Of a stretch of 64,000 nt of DNA, positions 9,532 to 18,392 are shown piece after piece. The position numbers and the translations under genes were made by a program. The notes beneath the pieces are model-generated. The model was not told where the DNA came from. It saw only the letters and a program-made list of their open reading frames with translations, and made no database searches. How positions within the stretch are numbered: the stretch's first letter is position 1; each line of letters opens with the position of its first letter. This DNA is from Saccharopolyspora dendranthemae (GTDB taxonomy: Bacteria; Actinomycetota; Actinomycetes; Mycobacteriales; Pseudonocardiaceae): NCBI RefSeq assembly GCF_007829955.1, contig NZ_VIWX01000002.1, positions 1,326,798 to 1,390,797 on the forward strand. The letters are read 5' to 3'.

Positions 9532-10989
9532 GTGAACATTCTGCGAACGCTGCCCGTCGAGGACGTCCTCGCCCGGGGTGAGCGGAGCGGCTTGGTCCGC
9601 AGGCTCACCGGCAAGGAGCTCGTCGGGTTCGGCATCGGAATCATCATCGGCACCGGTGTCTTCACCCTCGCCGGGGTGGAAGCCAAGGACCACGCCGGTC
9701 CCGCCGTGGTGCTGTCCTTCATCATCGGCGGCATCGTGGCCGCGCTGGCGGCGTTGGCCTACGCCGAGCTGGCCTCCGCGGTGCCCACCGCCGGCAGCGC
9801 GTACACCTACGCCTACGCGACGCTGGGCGAGCTGTTCGCCTGGATCATCGGCTGGGACCTGCTGCTGGAGTTCGCCCTGGGCGCGGCGGTGGTGTCGCGG
9901 AGCTGGTCGGGCTACATCGCCAACCTGCTCGGCCTGCCGGAGGCGTGGTTCGGCGAGGACGCCACGGTCAACTTCGGCGCCATCCTGATCATCGCGGTGC
10001 TGACCGCGGTGGCGGTCATCGGCATCCGCGAGTCCTCCTGGGTGACCAACGCGCTGGTCGTGGTCAAGGTCGCCGTGTGCGTGCTGGTCATCGTGGCCGG
10101 GCTGTTCTTCTTCAACGGCGCCAATCTGCACCCGTTCATCCCGCCGGCCCAGCCCGCGGAGAGCGGAGCCACCGTGCTGGAGCAGCCGCTGGTGTCGGCT
10201 CTGCTCGGCTTGGACCAGTCGGTCTACGGCTTCGGCGGCGTTCTCACCGCCGCTGCCATCGTGTTCTTCGCCTACACCGGTTTCGAGGCGCTGGCCAACC
10301 TCGGCGAGGAGACCAAGCGCCCGCACCGCGACCTGCCGACCGGTCTGCTGGGCAGCCTCATCGTGTGCACGCTGCTCTACGTCCTGGTGGCCGTCGTGCT
10401 GGCCGCGATGGTCGACTACCGGCAGATCGACGAAGGGGCTCCGCTGGCCGCGGCGTTCCAATCCGTCGGCCAGCCGTGGGTGGCCGCGTTGATCTCGCTC
10501 GGCGCGGTGACCGGCCTGACCTCGGTCATGATGGTGGAGCTGGTGACGATCGGGCGCATCGGCTTCGCGATGAGCCGCGACGGCCTGCTGCCGCCGAAGC
10601 TCTCGCAGGTCCACTCGAAGTGGGGCACCCCGCACCGGATGACCATCGGTGGCGCCGTGGTGATCATGCTGCTCGGCGGGTTCATCCCCATCTCGGAGCT
10701 GTCCGACATGGTCAGCATCGGCGCGCTGTCCGGGTTCCTGATCGTGGCGCTGGCCGTGCCGGTGCTGCGGCGGACCAAGCCGGACCTGCACCGGCCGTTC
10801 CGGATGCCGCTGTCGCCGGTGCTGCCGGTCATCACCGCCGTGGCGTGCCTGTACCTCATGTCGAACCTCGACGTGATCACCTGGCTGCGGTTCGCCGCGT
10901 GGCTGGTGCTGGGCCTGGTGATCTACTTCGCCTACGGCCGCACGCACGCACACCTCGCGCGGCGCACCGGTCAGGCGACCGAGGACTGA
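9532..10989 (+). CDS. APC-superfamily amino acid permease (CAT/YfnA-like)
   Basis: A 485-residue transporter with about 12 hydrophobic helices. The first helix contains GFGIGIIIGTGVFTLAG, the substrate-binding unwound motif of amino acid/polyamine/organocation carriers. The N-terminal LARGERSGLVRRLTGKEL and the central FFAYTGFEALANLGEETK motif resemble the cationic amino acid transporter subfamily. The GTG at 9532 gives the normal N-terminus, though no good ribosome site precedes it. A strong hairpin follows the stop. The substrate is not proven by sequence; basic amino acids are the best guess. Confidence 0.85.
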   Translation: MNILRTLPVEDVLARGERSGLVRRLTGKELVGFGIGIIIGTGVFTLAGVEAKDHAGPAVVLSFIIGGIVAALAALAYAELASAVPTAGSAYTYAYATLGELFAWIIGWDLLLEFALGAAVVSRSWSGYIANLLGLPEAWFGEDATVNFGAILIIAVLTAVAVIGIRESSWVTNALVVVKVAVCVLVIVAGLFFFNGANLHPFIPPAQPAESGATVLEQPLVSALLGLDQSVYGFGGVLTAAAIVFFAYTGFEALANLGEETKRPHRDLPTGLLGSLIVCTLLYVLVAVVLAAMVDYRQIDEGAPLAAAFQSVGQPWVAALISLGAVTGLTSVMMVELVTIGRIGFAMSRDGLLPPKLSQVHSKWGTPHRMTIGGAVVIMLLGGFIPISELSDMVSIGALSGFLIVALAVPVLRRTKPDLHRPFRMPLSPVLPVITAVACLYLMSNLDVITWLRFAAWLVLGLVIYFAYGRTHAHLARRTGQATED

Positions 10990-10994
10990 GCGAC

Positions 10995-11030
10995 GGGCAC
11001 CGCCGATCGGAGCTACGGTCGGTGGTGCCC
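10995..11030 (+). terminator. hairpin terminator after the permease
   Basis: GGGCACC at 10995 pairs with GGTGCCC ending at 11030, continuing through CCGATCG/CGGTCGG with one mismatch around a 6-base loop. It starts 6 bases after the permease stop and has no U-run, as is common in high-GC actinomycetes. Confidence 0.65.
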
Positions 11031-11053
11031 CAGTCCACCACCTTGGAGGTTCG

Positions 11054-11221
11054 ATGAATCCGGAGACGCCCGAGGCCGACGCCGCGGAGCAGCTGCGCCG
11101 AGCCGAGGACCTGCCCGAGGACGACGAGGCCGGGCCGACCGAGACGCCGTTCGACGCGGACCCGGCCGACGTCTCCGAGCAGTACCGGGCGGTCCCGGTC
11201 GAGGACGACTACGACCGCTGA
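11054..11221 (+). CDS. small acidic actinobacterial protein
   Basis: A 55-residue, strongly acidic protein with an ATG at 11054 preceded by TTGGAGGT. It begins MNPETPEADAAEQLRR and has the segment FDADPADVSEQYR before a DDYDR end. This P-E-A-D-A-A-E-Q and A-D-P-A-D-V-x-E-Q pattern recurs in short hypothetical proteins of many actinobacteria, to my knowledge without a known function. A perfect terminator follows immediately. The composition suggests an intrinsically disordered protein. Confidence 0.75.
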   Translation: MNPETPEADAAEQLRRAEDLPEDDEAGPTETPFDADPADVSEQYRAVPVEDDYDR

Positions 11222-11228
11222 CCGCCAC

Positions 11229-11269
11229 GACGACGCCGGGCCCCCGGTTGCCGGGGGCCCGGCGTCGTC
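11229..11269. terminator. perfect 19-bp bidirectional terminator
   Basis: A perfect 19-base-pair stem (11229-11247 with 11251-11269) with a 3-base TTG loop. It fills the gap between the rightward small acidic gene and the leftward GlcD-like gene, whose stop codons flank it within 8 bases, so it should end transcription from both sides. Confidence 0.85.
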
Positions 11270-12640
11270 TCATGGCAGGACCCGCGTGGGGTTGAGGATG
11301 TTGTGGGGGTCGAGGGCGCTCTTGATCGCGCGCGAGGCCCACAGCCCCGTCTCGTCGAGCTCCCGCCCCAGCCACGCCCGCTTGAGCTGGCCGACGCCGT
11401 GCTCGCCGGTGATGGTGCCGCCCAGGTCCAGGCCGAGCCGCATGATCGCGTCGAAGGCCTGCTGCGCACGTTCGGTCTCGGCCGCGTCCGCGTCGTCGAA
11501 GGCGACCACGGGGTGCATGTTCCCATCACCGGCGTGCCCGGAGCACAGCACTTGCACGCGGTGATGCTCGGCGATGCGCTGCAACCCCTCGACCAGGTCG
11601 GCCAGGTGCCTGCGCGGCACGCACACGTCGTCGATGAGCAGCGCCTTGCCGAGCTTCTCGTGGGCGTCGCCGACCAGTCGGCGGGCCTGCATCAGCATCT
11701 CGCCCTCGGCGGCGCTGTCGGAGACCACGACCTCGGCCGCGCCTCTCGCACGGGCCACCTCGCCGAAGGCGGCGAGGTCGGCCGGGGCCTGGTCGCCCCG
11801 ATCGGACTGCACCAGCAACATCGCGGCCATGCCCTCGGGGAAACCGAGGTCGGCGATCTGCTGGACCGCCTTGACCGACGAGGCGTCCATGAACTCCAGC
11901 ACCGAGGGGCGGTGACCTCCGGCGAGGTAGCCGGTGACGGTGCGGGCGGCGTCGACGACCTCGGGGAAGAACGCGACGGCGGTCAGCGGCTGGGCTTCCG
12001 CCGGGCGCAGCGCCACGGTCACCTCGGTGACCACGCCGAGTGTTCCCTCGGCGCCGACCACCAGTCGCGTCAGGTCGTAGCCGGCGACGCCCTTGGCGGT
12101 GCGGCGACCCGCGCGCATCACCCGGCCATCGGCCAGCACGACCTCCAGCCCGCGGACGAAGTCACCGGTCACGCCGTACTTCACGCAGCACATGCCGCCG
12201 GCGTTGGTGGAGACGTTGCCGCCGATGGTGGAGATGCTGCGCGAACCCGGGTCCGGCGGGTAGAACAGGCCCTTCTCGGCCACGGTGGCGGCGAGCACGC
12301 CGTTGACCACGCCCGGCTGCACCACCGCCAGCTGCTCCTCGGCGTCGACGTCGAGGATGGCGTCCATCTTCTCCAGCGACAGCAGCAGGCAACCGTCGAG
12401 CGCGTTGGCCGCACCGGACAGGCCCGACCGCGCTCCCTGCGGCACGACCGGCACCCGGTTGTCGTGGGCCCACTTCAGCACCGCCGAGACGTCACCGGTG
12501 TCGCGCGCCCGCACCAGCGCCAGCGGGGTTCCCGCCGGGCAGAACGTGGCCCGGTCCCTGCTGTGCGCGGTCAGCACGTCCGGATCGTCGAACACACGGC
12601 CTCCGGGCAGCAGCTCCCGCAGCGCGTCGGTGGAGATCAT
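11270..12640 (-). CDS. FAD-linked 2-hydroxyacid oxidase (GlcD/D-lactate dehydrogenase-like), copy 1
   Basis: A 456-residue VAO/PCMH flavoprotein that oxidises a 2-hydroxyacid such as glycolate or D-lactate. The FAD-binding half shows VVPQGARSGLSGAANALDG, PPDPGSRSISTIGGNVSTNAGG and VKYGV. The C-terminal FAD-oxidase domain ends with CSGHAGDGNMHP and TGEHGVGQLKR, where the histidines are those used in this family. The ATG at 12640 follows a GAGAGAAGAGG tract. It lies downstream of the MatC-like transporter and aminotransferase on the same strand but with a 148-base gap, so it may have its own promoter. The substrate cannot be read from sequence. It is a close paralogue of the gene at 40295-41695. 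Confidence 0.85.
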   Translation of the reverse strand: MISTDALRELLPGGRVFDDPDVLTAHSRDRATFCPAGTPLALVRARDTGDVSAVLKWAHDNRVPVVPQGARSGLSGAANALDGCLLLSLEKMDAILDVDAEEQLAVVQPGVVNGVLAATVAEKGLFYPPDPGSRSISTIGGNVSTNAGGMCCVKYGVTGDFVRGLEVVLADGRVMRAGRRTAKGVAGYDLTRLVVGAEGTLGVVTEVTVALRPAEAQPLTAVAFFPEVVDAARTVTGYLAGGHRPSVLEFMDASSVKAVQQIADLGFPEGMAAMLLVQSDRGDQAPADLAAFGEVARARGAAEVVVSDSAAEGEMLMQARRLVGDAHEKLGKALLIDDVCVPRRHLADLVEGLQRIAEHHRVQVLCSGHAGDGNMHPVVAFDDADAAETERAQQAFDAIMRLGLDLGGTITGEHGVGQLKRAWLGRELDETGLWASRAIKSALDPHNILNPTRVLP

Positions 12641-12788
12641 CGCCTCTTCTCTCCCAGGCTTCGAACGCAGGTCCTCCCGGTGCGAACCTAGACGGCCGAA
12701 CGGACCGATCCCAGCCCGTGTGACCTTCTCCCCTCCCCACCCGCGCCGACTCGCGCACGATGACGCGGGGGGTTCTCCGGAGCGGCGG

Positions 12789-14054
12789 TCAGTTGATCCC
12801 GGGGAGGATCATGGTGATCCAGACGACGACCGGTGCGATGACGACCATGGCTCCGCCGTAGAGGGCGAGTCCCTTGAACACCGAATCCCGTTCGGGCTCA
12901 CGGGAGTTGGCGAGCATGATGGCGCCACTGGTGGAGAACGGGCTGATGTCGACCACCGTCGAGGCGATCGCCAGTGCGGCGACCATGCCGGCCACTCCCA
13001 CCTGACCGGCGGCCATGAGCGGCACCGCGAGCGGGATCAGGGCACCGAGCAGACCGGTCGACGACGCGAAGGCCGACACCACCGCGCCGATGAGGCACAG
13101 CAGGAACGCCGACAGCAGCGGGACGCCGATGCTGCTGACCGCGTGGCTCACGTAGTCCACGGTGCCCAGCTCCTGCAGCACGCTGACGTACGTGAGCACG
13201 CCGCAGATCAGCAGCACGGTCGGCCAGGTGACGTTCTTGACCGCATCGCGGTGCGCCTGCGGGGAGATCACGCCGAGCACCACGGCGACGGTGATCGCCA
13301 CCAGTCCGATGTCGAGCTCCAGGAACAGCGTCAGCACGACCATCGTCAGGATGCCCAGCAGGGTCAGCGCCTTGTCCCGGCTCATCTCCACCCGTGTCAG
13401 CAGCGCGTCATCGCGCGCCGCCCCGGGTGCGTCCGCCGGGACCGGGAGCTCTGCGGGCCTCCGGCCTCCCAGCAGGACGAAGGCGACCGCCGCGAAGACC
13501 AGGTTGAGCGCGAAGCTGGCGAAGAAGAGGAACAGCGGGCTGCCGGGGAGTCCGCTGTCGTCGACGACGCCGTTGACGATGACGCCGAACACCGAGATCG
13601 GCGAGAAGCCGCCGACCATCGTGCCGTGCACGACCATCACCGACATCAGCAGCGGGCTGATCCCGTGCCGGGCGGCCAGTCCCATCGCGACCGGCGCGAT
13701 GATCGCCACGGCCGCGGGCGGCACCGCACCGATGGCGGTCAGCAGCGCCGAGACCGCGAGCATCACCCACGGCACCAGCGCGAGCCTGCCCCGCACCAGC
13801 TGCACCGACCGGTAGACCAGCCAGTCGATGGTGCCGTCGGCCCGGGCGATGGCGAACAGGTAGGTCACGCCGACGAGGACCATGAAGATGTCGCCGGGGA
13901 ATCCGGCGAGGATGCCGTCGGAGTCCATGCCGCCGGCCAGCGTGCCGACCAGGAACGCCGCGGCGAAGGCCAGCGCTCCCATGTTCACCGAGAACACGCC
14001 GGTGATGACGAAGATCGCCACCAGGGCCAGGATCGAGATGAGCTCGGCGGACAT
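12789..14054 (-). CDS. MatC-type dicarboxylate/malonate carrier
   Basis: A 421-residue membrane protein with about 11-12 helices. The N-terminal half is strikingly like rhizobial MatC: VNMGALAFAAAFLVGT, GILAGFPGDIFMVLVGVTYLF, DGTIDWLVYRSVQLVRGR and HGTMVGGFSPISVFG. MatC carries malonate or related dicarboxylates. The ATG at 14054 has GGGGGAG 6 bases upstream; a GTG at 14060 would overlap the aminotransferase stop. It is co-transcribed with the glyoxylate aminotransferase, so the cargo may be a small acid linked to glyoxylate metabolism rather than malonate, although matB lies 8 kb away. Confidence 0.82.
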   Translation of the reverse strand: MSAELISILALVAIFVITGVFSVNMGALAFAAAFLVGTLAGGMDSDGILAGFPGDIFMVLVGVTYLFAIARADGTIDWLVYRSVQLVRGRLALVPWVMLAVSALLTAIGAVPPAAVAIIAPVAMGLAARHGISPLLMSVMVVHGTMVGGFSPISVFGVIVNGVVDDSGLPGSPLFLFFASFALNLVFAAVAFVLLGGRRPAELPVPADAPGAARDDALLTRVEMSRDKALTLLGILTMVVLTLFLELDIGLVAITVAVVLGVISPQAHRDAVKNVTWPTVLLICGVLTYVSVLQELGTVDYVSHAVSSIGVPLLSAFLLCLIGAVVSAFASSTGLLGALIPLAVPLMAAGQVGVAGMVAALAIASTVVDISPFSTSGAIMLANSREPERDSVFKGLALYGGAMVVIAPVVVWITMILPGIN

Positions 14055-14056
14055 CG

Positions 14057-15247
14057 TCACTCCCCCGATCTGCCGGTCAGCTCGGCGATCGCGGCGGTGA
14101 CGCCGCCGGTCCGGTGCGGGACTCCCGCCAGCCCGAGACCTGCTTCGACGACACCGAGGGTGCCGAGCAGGGTGGCGTCGTTGAAGGCGCCGAGATGTCC
14201 GATGCGGAACACCTTCTTGGCCACTTTGGACAGTCCTGCGCCCAGCGAGGTGTCGAAGCGGTCCAGGATGATCTCGCGCAGGTCGTCAGCGTCGTGGCCC
14301 GGTGGCATCACCACCGCCGTCAGCGCGCTGCTGTGGTGGGTGCCGGGCGCGGTTCCCGGCTCGCGGCAGAGGATCTCGAGACCCCAGGCGCGCACCGCTG
14401 CCCGGGTCGCCGCGGCGTGCCGGTCGTGCCGTGCGACGACCTCGTCGAGCCCTTCCTCCAGGAGCATCGACAGCGCTTCGCGCAGGCCGAAGAGCAGGTT
14501 CGTCGGCGGGGTGAAGCGGAAGTAGCCCTGCTTGCCCGAGTCGAGCATCGGCTGCCAGTCCCAGTACGACTTGAGCAGCGTCGAGGACCGCGCGGCCAGC
14601 AGCGCCTTGGCGCTGATGGCGTTGATCCCGATGCCCGGCGGCAGCATCAGGCCCTTCTGCGAGCAGCTGATGGTGACGTCCACGCCCCAGTCGTCGTGCC
14701 GGTAGTCCACCGATCCCAGCGAGGAGATCGTGTCCACCAGCAGCAACGCCGGGTGGTCGGCGGCGTCGAGGGCGGCGCGCACGGCGGGGATGTCGCTGAC
14801 CACCCCGGTCGAGGTCTCGTTGTGCACCACCGCGACGGCCTTGATCCGGTGCTCGGTGTCGGCGCGCAGGCGCTGCTCGATGGCACCGGGATCAGCGCCG
14901 CTGCGCCAGTCCCCCGCGATCGTCTCGGGCCGCAGGCCGAGAGTGCTCGCCAGTTCGGACCAGAGCCCGGAGAAGTGCCCGGTTTCGCACATCAGCACTG
15001 CGTCGCCGGGTGAGAGCGTGTTGACCAGCGCGGCCTCCCACGCCCCGGTTCCCGAGGACGGGTAGATCACGACGTCAGCGGAAGTGCGCACCACGGCGCG
15101 GAGTTTGTCGAAGACCTCCAGGGCGAGGTCGGCGAAGTCCGGGCCCCGGTGGTCGATGGTGGGCTTGGCGATCGCGTGCAGCACCCGGTCGGGAACGTTG
15201 GTCGGTCCCGGGATCTGCAGGAAGTGGCGACTGCTGGCAACGGACAT
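14057..15247 (-). CDS. serine/alanine-glyoxylate aminotransferase (class V PLP)
   Basis: Transfers an amino group from serine or alanine to glyoxylate, giving glycine. The 396-residue protein has the family start QIPGPTNVPDRVLHAIAKPT, the PSSGTGAWEAAL loop, VVHNETSTGVV and the PLP lysine Lys198 in CSQKGLMLPPG. The ATG at 15247 follows GGAGGAACG. It heads a leftward operon with the MatC-like carrier and is divergent from the GlcD-GlcF fusion, which would make glyoxylate from glycolate. The glycine product is the starting substrate of the betaine pathway at 54-56 kb; that link is my inference. Confidence 0.85.
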   Translation of the reverse strand: MSVASSRHFLQIPGPTNVPDRVLHAIAKPTIDHRGPDFADLALEVFDKLRAVVRTSADVVIYPSSGTGAWEAALVNTLSPGDAVLMCETGHFSGLWSELASTLGLRPETIAGDWRSGADPGAIEQRLRADTEHRIKAVAVVHNETSTGVVSDIPAVRAALDAADHPALLLVDTISSLGSVDYRHDDWGVDVTISCSQKGLMLPPGIGINAISAKALLAARSSTLLKSYWDWQPMLDSGKQGYFRFTPPTNLLFGLREALSMLLEEGLDEVVARHDRHAAATRAAVRAWGLEILCREPGTAPGTHHSSALTAVVMPPGHDADDLREIILDRFDTSLGAGLSKVAKKVFRIGHLGAFNDATLLGTLGVVEAGLGLAGVPHRTGGVTAAIAELTGRSGE

Positions 15248-15310
15248 TCGTTCCTCCACGGTGAGGACGCTCTTCCGGCATGTGAAAACCAAGTCTCGGC
15301 GGGTTGAATT

Positions 15311-15359
15311 CTGTAGACAGTACGCCGATCATGTCAAGTGGCTCACTTCCCCCTTGACA
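15311..15359. promoter_or_regulatory. divergent promoter region with paired TTGACA boxes and an operator-like palindrome
   Basis: A perfect inverted repeat (15332-15338 with 15353-15359, arms TGTCAAG and CTTGACA) places a TTGACA -35 hexamer facing outward on each strand. Next to it, 15311-15320 is the palindrome CTGTAGACAG, similar in form to GT-N-AC operators bound by GntR/FCD regulators. It lies in the 169-base gap between the aminotransferase (leftward) and the GlcD-GlcF fusion (rightward), so one regulator could control both. The -10 boxes are not clear. Confidence 0.45.
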
Positions 15360-15416
15360 ACGGTTCTAGCCGGTCGCAGCCGTGAAATCGGCTGGAAAAC
15401 GCTGGAGGGAAACCCA

Positions 15417-18281
15417 GTGCGCAACGCCGCCACCGCAGGGATCGCCACCGAACTCGCCCGAAACCTGGACGGCAACGTCCGTTTCGACGACTACACCCGC
15501 CACCTCTACTCCACCGACGCCAGCATGTACCGGGTTCTCCCGGCGGGCGTGGTCTTCCCGCGTCACGCCGAGGACGTCGCCACCACCGTCCGGATGTGCG
15601 CGGAGGCCGGTGTCGCCGTCCTCCCCCGCGGCGCCGGGACCAGCCACTGCGGGCAGACCGTCGGGGACGCGGTCGCGCTGGACTTCTCCAAGCACATGAA
15701 CCGGATCCTGGAGCTGGATCCGGAGAACCTCCTCGCGCGGGTCCAGCCCGGACTCGTGCAGGACGAGCTGAACCTCGCGGCCGGCGCGCACGGGCTGTTC
15801 TTCGCCCCCGACACCTCCACCAGCAACCGGGCCACGCTCGGCGGCATGATCGGCAACAACTCCTGCGGTTCGCGCTCGGCCCGGTACGGCATGACCATCG
15901 ACCACGTCGAACGCCTGGAAGTCGTGCTCTCCGACGGGACTCCGGCGTCGCTGGGAACCGGCGGTCCCTCCACTTCGGACGATCTGCTCGGCCGCATCCA
16001 CCGGGGCTTGCCCAACATCGTCGACTCGGCACGACCCGGCCTGGCCGAGCAGAGCCGGCAGTTCTGGCGGCGGGCAGGCGGGTACCGGCTCGACCGGCTG
16101 GCCGAGGGACCGTTCGACCTGGCGAAGTTCGTCGTCGGTTCCGAGGGAACTCTGGTCACCGTCACCGAGGCGCTCGTCCGGCTCACACCCAAGCCCCGAG
16201 CCACCGTCATGGTCGTGGGGCACTTCGACTCCACGTCCGCCTGCATCGCGGGCACCGACGCGGCGATGCGCACCGGGGCCGCTGGGATCGAGATGGTGGA
16301 CAACTTCATCCTCGACCTCGCCCGGCGGTCACCCGAACACCGGCACCTCTTCGGTGCGCTGGAAGGCGATCCGCGCGCGCTGATGTTCGCCGAGTTCTAC
16401 GGCGACACCGTCGAGGAGGCCCGCGCCGGGGCCGCGGAGCTCGTCGCCGCGTGGCACAGCGAAGGCCACGGGTATGCGACGCGGCTGGCCTCCACCGACT
16501 CGGAGCTGGCGCCGCTGCGGGCGCTGCGCAAGTCCGGGCTCGGGCTGCTGATGGCCGCGGGCAACTCCACCGAGCGGTCGGTGGCCTTCGTCGAGGACAC
16601 CGCCGTACCCCCGGAACACCTGGCCGAGTACACGACCCGGTTCGCCGAGATCCTCGACGACCACGGGTTGCGCGCCGGGTTCTACGGCCACGCCTCGGCC
16701 GGATGCCTGCACGTGCGCCCCTTCATGGACCTCACCCGTCCCGATCAGGTCGCCACCATGCGCGAGGTCGCCGAGGAGGTCTGCGACCTCGCGCTGTCCT
16801 ACGGCGGGGTGAACTCCAGCGAGCACGGGGACGGGTACGCGCGCAGCGAGTTCAACCGGAAGATCTTCGGCGACACCGTCTACGAGGCGATGCGCGAGGT
16901 CAAAGCCCTCTTCGACCCGGCGGGCATCATGAATCCCGGCAAGATCGTGGACGCCCCGCCGATGACCGACAACCTGCGCGAGCCCACGATCCCCGTCGCC
17001 GCGCCCGTCGAGACGCACTTCGACTTCACCCGCTACGGCGGTATGCGGGGCGAAGCCGAGCGCTGCCAGCGCATCGGCGCCTGCCGCAAGCCCGAGACCT
17101 CGGGCGGCGCGATGTGTCCCTCGTTCATGGCCACCCGCGACGAGGAGCACTCCACCCGGGGCCGCGCGAACGCGCTGGTGCTCGCCCTCTCAGAACCCGA
17201 TCCGAAGGCTGCGCTGGGCAGCGAGCGGCTCGCCGACGTGCTCGACCTGTGCCTGGAGTGCAAAGCGTGCCAGCACGAGTGCCCCATGTCGGTGGACATG
17301 GCCACGCTCAAGAGCGAAGCCCTCGCCCACCACCACGAGCAGCACGGGACCGACCTGCGCTCGCGGATCTTCGGCGCCACCAGGCGGCTCTACCGGCTGG
17401 GCGCGGCGGCGGCACCGCTGTCCAACCTGCTCGCCCGGCCGCGCCCGGTGCGCGCGCTGATGCAGCGGATCGCCGGCATCGACAGCCGGCGGCCGCTGCC
17501 GCTCTTCCGCCGCGACGACCTCGTGCGGTGGAACCGATCTCGTCCCGCCACACCGACCGCCCCCGGGGTCGCCCCGGGTGAGCGAGGCGAGGTCGTGTTC
17601 CTCGCCGACTCGTTCACCAGCCACACCGAACCCGACATCGGCCGGGCGGCGATCCGGCTCCTCGAACACGCCGGCTGGCAGGTCCGGGTCGAGTCGGGGG
17701 TGTGCTGCGCGCGCCCGCAGATCTCCAAGGGGCTGCTGCCCCGGGCCAAGGCGGTGGCCGCGAAACTGGTCGACGAGCTGGCGCCGGAGGCCGAGCGCGG
17801 CGTGCCGATCGTCGGGTGCGAGCCGTCCTGCGTCTCGACGCTGCGCGACGAGCACCCGAAACTGCTGGGCGATTCGCGGGTGGCCGCGAGTGCGAGCCTG
17901 GTCGAGGACCTGCTGCTGGAAGCGCTCGAGGACGGCACCTTGAAACCGCGTCCGGGACCGGCGAAGACGCTCTTCCACAGCCACTGCCACCAGAAGGCCG
18001 TGTTGGGAACGACGTCATCGGCTCGCCTGCTGGGCCACCTCTCGGCGGTCGACGTGCTCGACGCGGGCTGCTGCGGCATGGCCGGGTCGTTCGGGTTCGA
18101 GACCGAGCACTACGAGTTGTCCATGAGCATCGGCGGGCAGCGCCTGTTCCCGGCGATCGAGCGCGCGACCGAGGCGACGGTCGCCGCGACCGGCGTCTCC
18201 TGCCGCCAGCAAGTCGCCCACGGAACGGGCCGGGAGGCCAAGCACCCGGTGGAACTCCTCCACGATGCCCTCTTCGGGTGA
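15417..18281 (+). CDS. FAD and Fe-S 2-hydroxyacid dehydrogenase (GlcD-GlcF fusion)
   Basis: A 954-residue fusion of a GlcD-like flavoprotein (about 1-530) and a GlcF-like iron-sulfur subunit (about 560-954). The FAD part shows PRGAGTSHCGQTVGDAVALD, APDTSTSNRATLGGMIGNNS and a C-terminal NSSEHGDGYARSEF. The Fe-S part has two ferredoxin-type cysteine groups, one from GACRKPETSGGAMCP and one CLECKACQHECPMSVD, then two CCG domains (SGVCCARPQISKG and DAGCCGMAGSFG). It likely feeds electrons from D-lactate or glycolate to the respiratory chain at the membrane. The GTG at 15417 is chosen because CTGGAGGG lies 7 bases upstream; open frame upstream is not family-like. It is divergent from the glyoxylate aminotransferase. 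Confidence 0.88.
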   Translation: MRNAATAGIATELARNLDGNVRFDDYTRHLYSTDASMYRVLPAGVVFPRHAEDVATTVRMCAEAGVAVLPRGAGTSHCGQTVGDAVALDFSKHMNRILELDPENLLARVQPGLVQDELNLAAGAHGLFFAPDTSTSNRATLGGMIGNNSCGSRSARYGMTIDHVERLEVVLSDGTPASLGTGGPSTSDDLLGRIHRGLPNIVDSARPGLAEQSRQFWRRAGGYRLDRLAEGPFDLAKFVVGSEGTLVTVTEALVRLTPKPRATVMVVGHFDSTSACIAGTDAAMRTGAAGIEMVDNFILDLARRSPEHRHLFGALEGDPRALMFAEFYGDTVEEARAGAAELVAAWHSEGHGYATRLASTDSELAPLRALRKSGLGLLMAAGNSTERSVAFVEDTAVPPEHLAEYTTRFAEILDDHGLRAGFYGHASAGCLHVRPFMDLTRPDQVATMREVAEEVCDLALSYGGVNSSEHGDGYARSEFNRKIFGDTVYEAMREVKALFDPAGIMNPGKIVDAPPMTDNLREPTIPVAAPVETHFDFTRYGGMRGEAERCQRIGACRKPETSGGAMCPSFMATRDEEHSTRGRANALVLALSEPDPKAALGSERLADVLDLCLECKACQHECPMSVDMATLKSEALAHHHEQHGTDLRSRIFGATRRLYRLGAAAAPLSNLLARPRPVRALMQRIAGIDSRRPLPLFRRDDLVRWNRSRPATPTAPGVAPGERGEVVFLADSFTSHTEPDIGRAAIRLLEHAGWQVRVESGVCCARPQISKGLLPRAKAVAAKLVDELAPEAERGVPIVGCEPSCVSTLRDEHPKLLGDSRVAASASLVEDLLLEALEDGTLKPRPGPAKTLFHSHCHQKAVLGTTSSARLLGHLSAVDVLDAGCCGMAGSFGFETEHYELSMSIGGQRLFPAIERATEATVAATGVSCRQQVAHGTGREAKHPVELLHDALFG

Positions 18282-18296
18282 AGGGGCCCGGCCGCT

Positions 18297-18362
18297 CCCA
18301 GTTTTAGTCCAAACCGAGGCTCTCACGCCCGAAATGTCCACTCAGTTTGGACTAAAACTGGG
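18297..18362. repeat. palindromic repeat element, intact copy
   Basis: Perfect 18-base inverted arms, CCCAGTTTTAGTCCAAAC at 18297-18314 and its complement at 18345-18362, enclose a 30-base loop. It sits between the convergent GlcD-GlcF fusion and epimerase genes. The same arms occur at 40002-40020 and 40053-40272 in another convergent gap, in opposite orientation, with loop ends CGAG and TGTCCRCTCA conserved. It could act as a bidirectional terminator or be a REP-like mobile palindrome. Confidence 0.85.
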
Positions 18363-18392
18363 CCCTGCCGAGGCGCAGCACAGCTCGGACGG

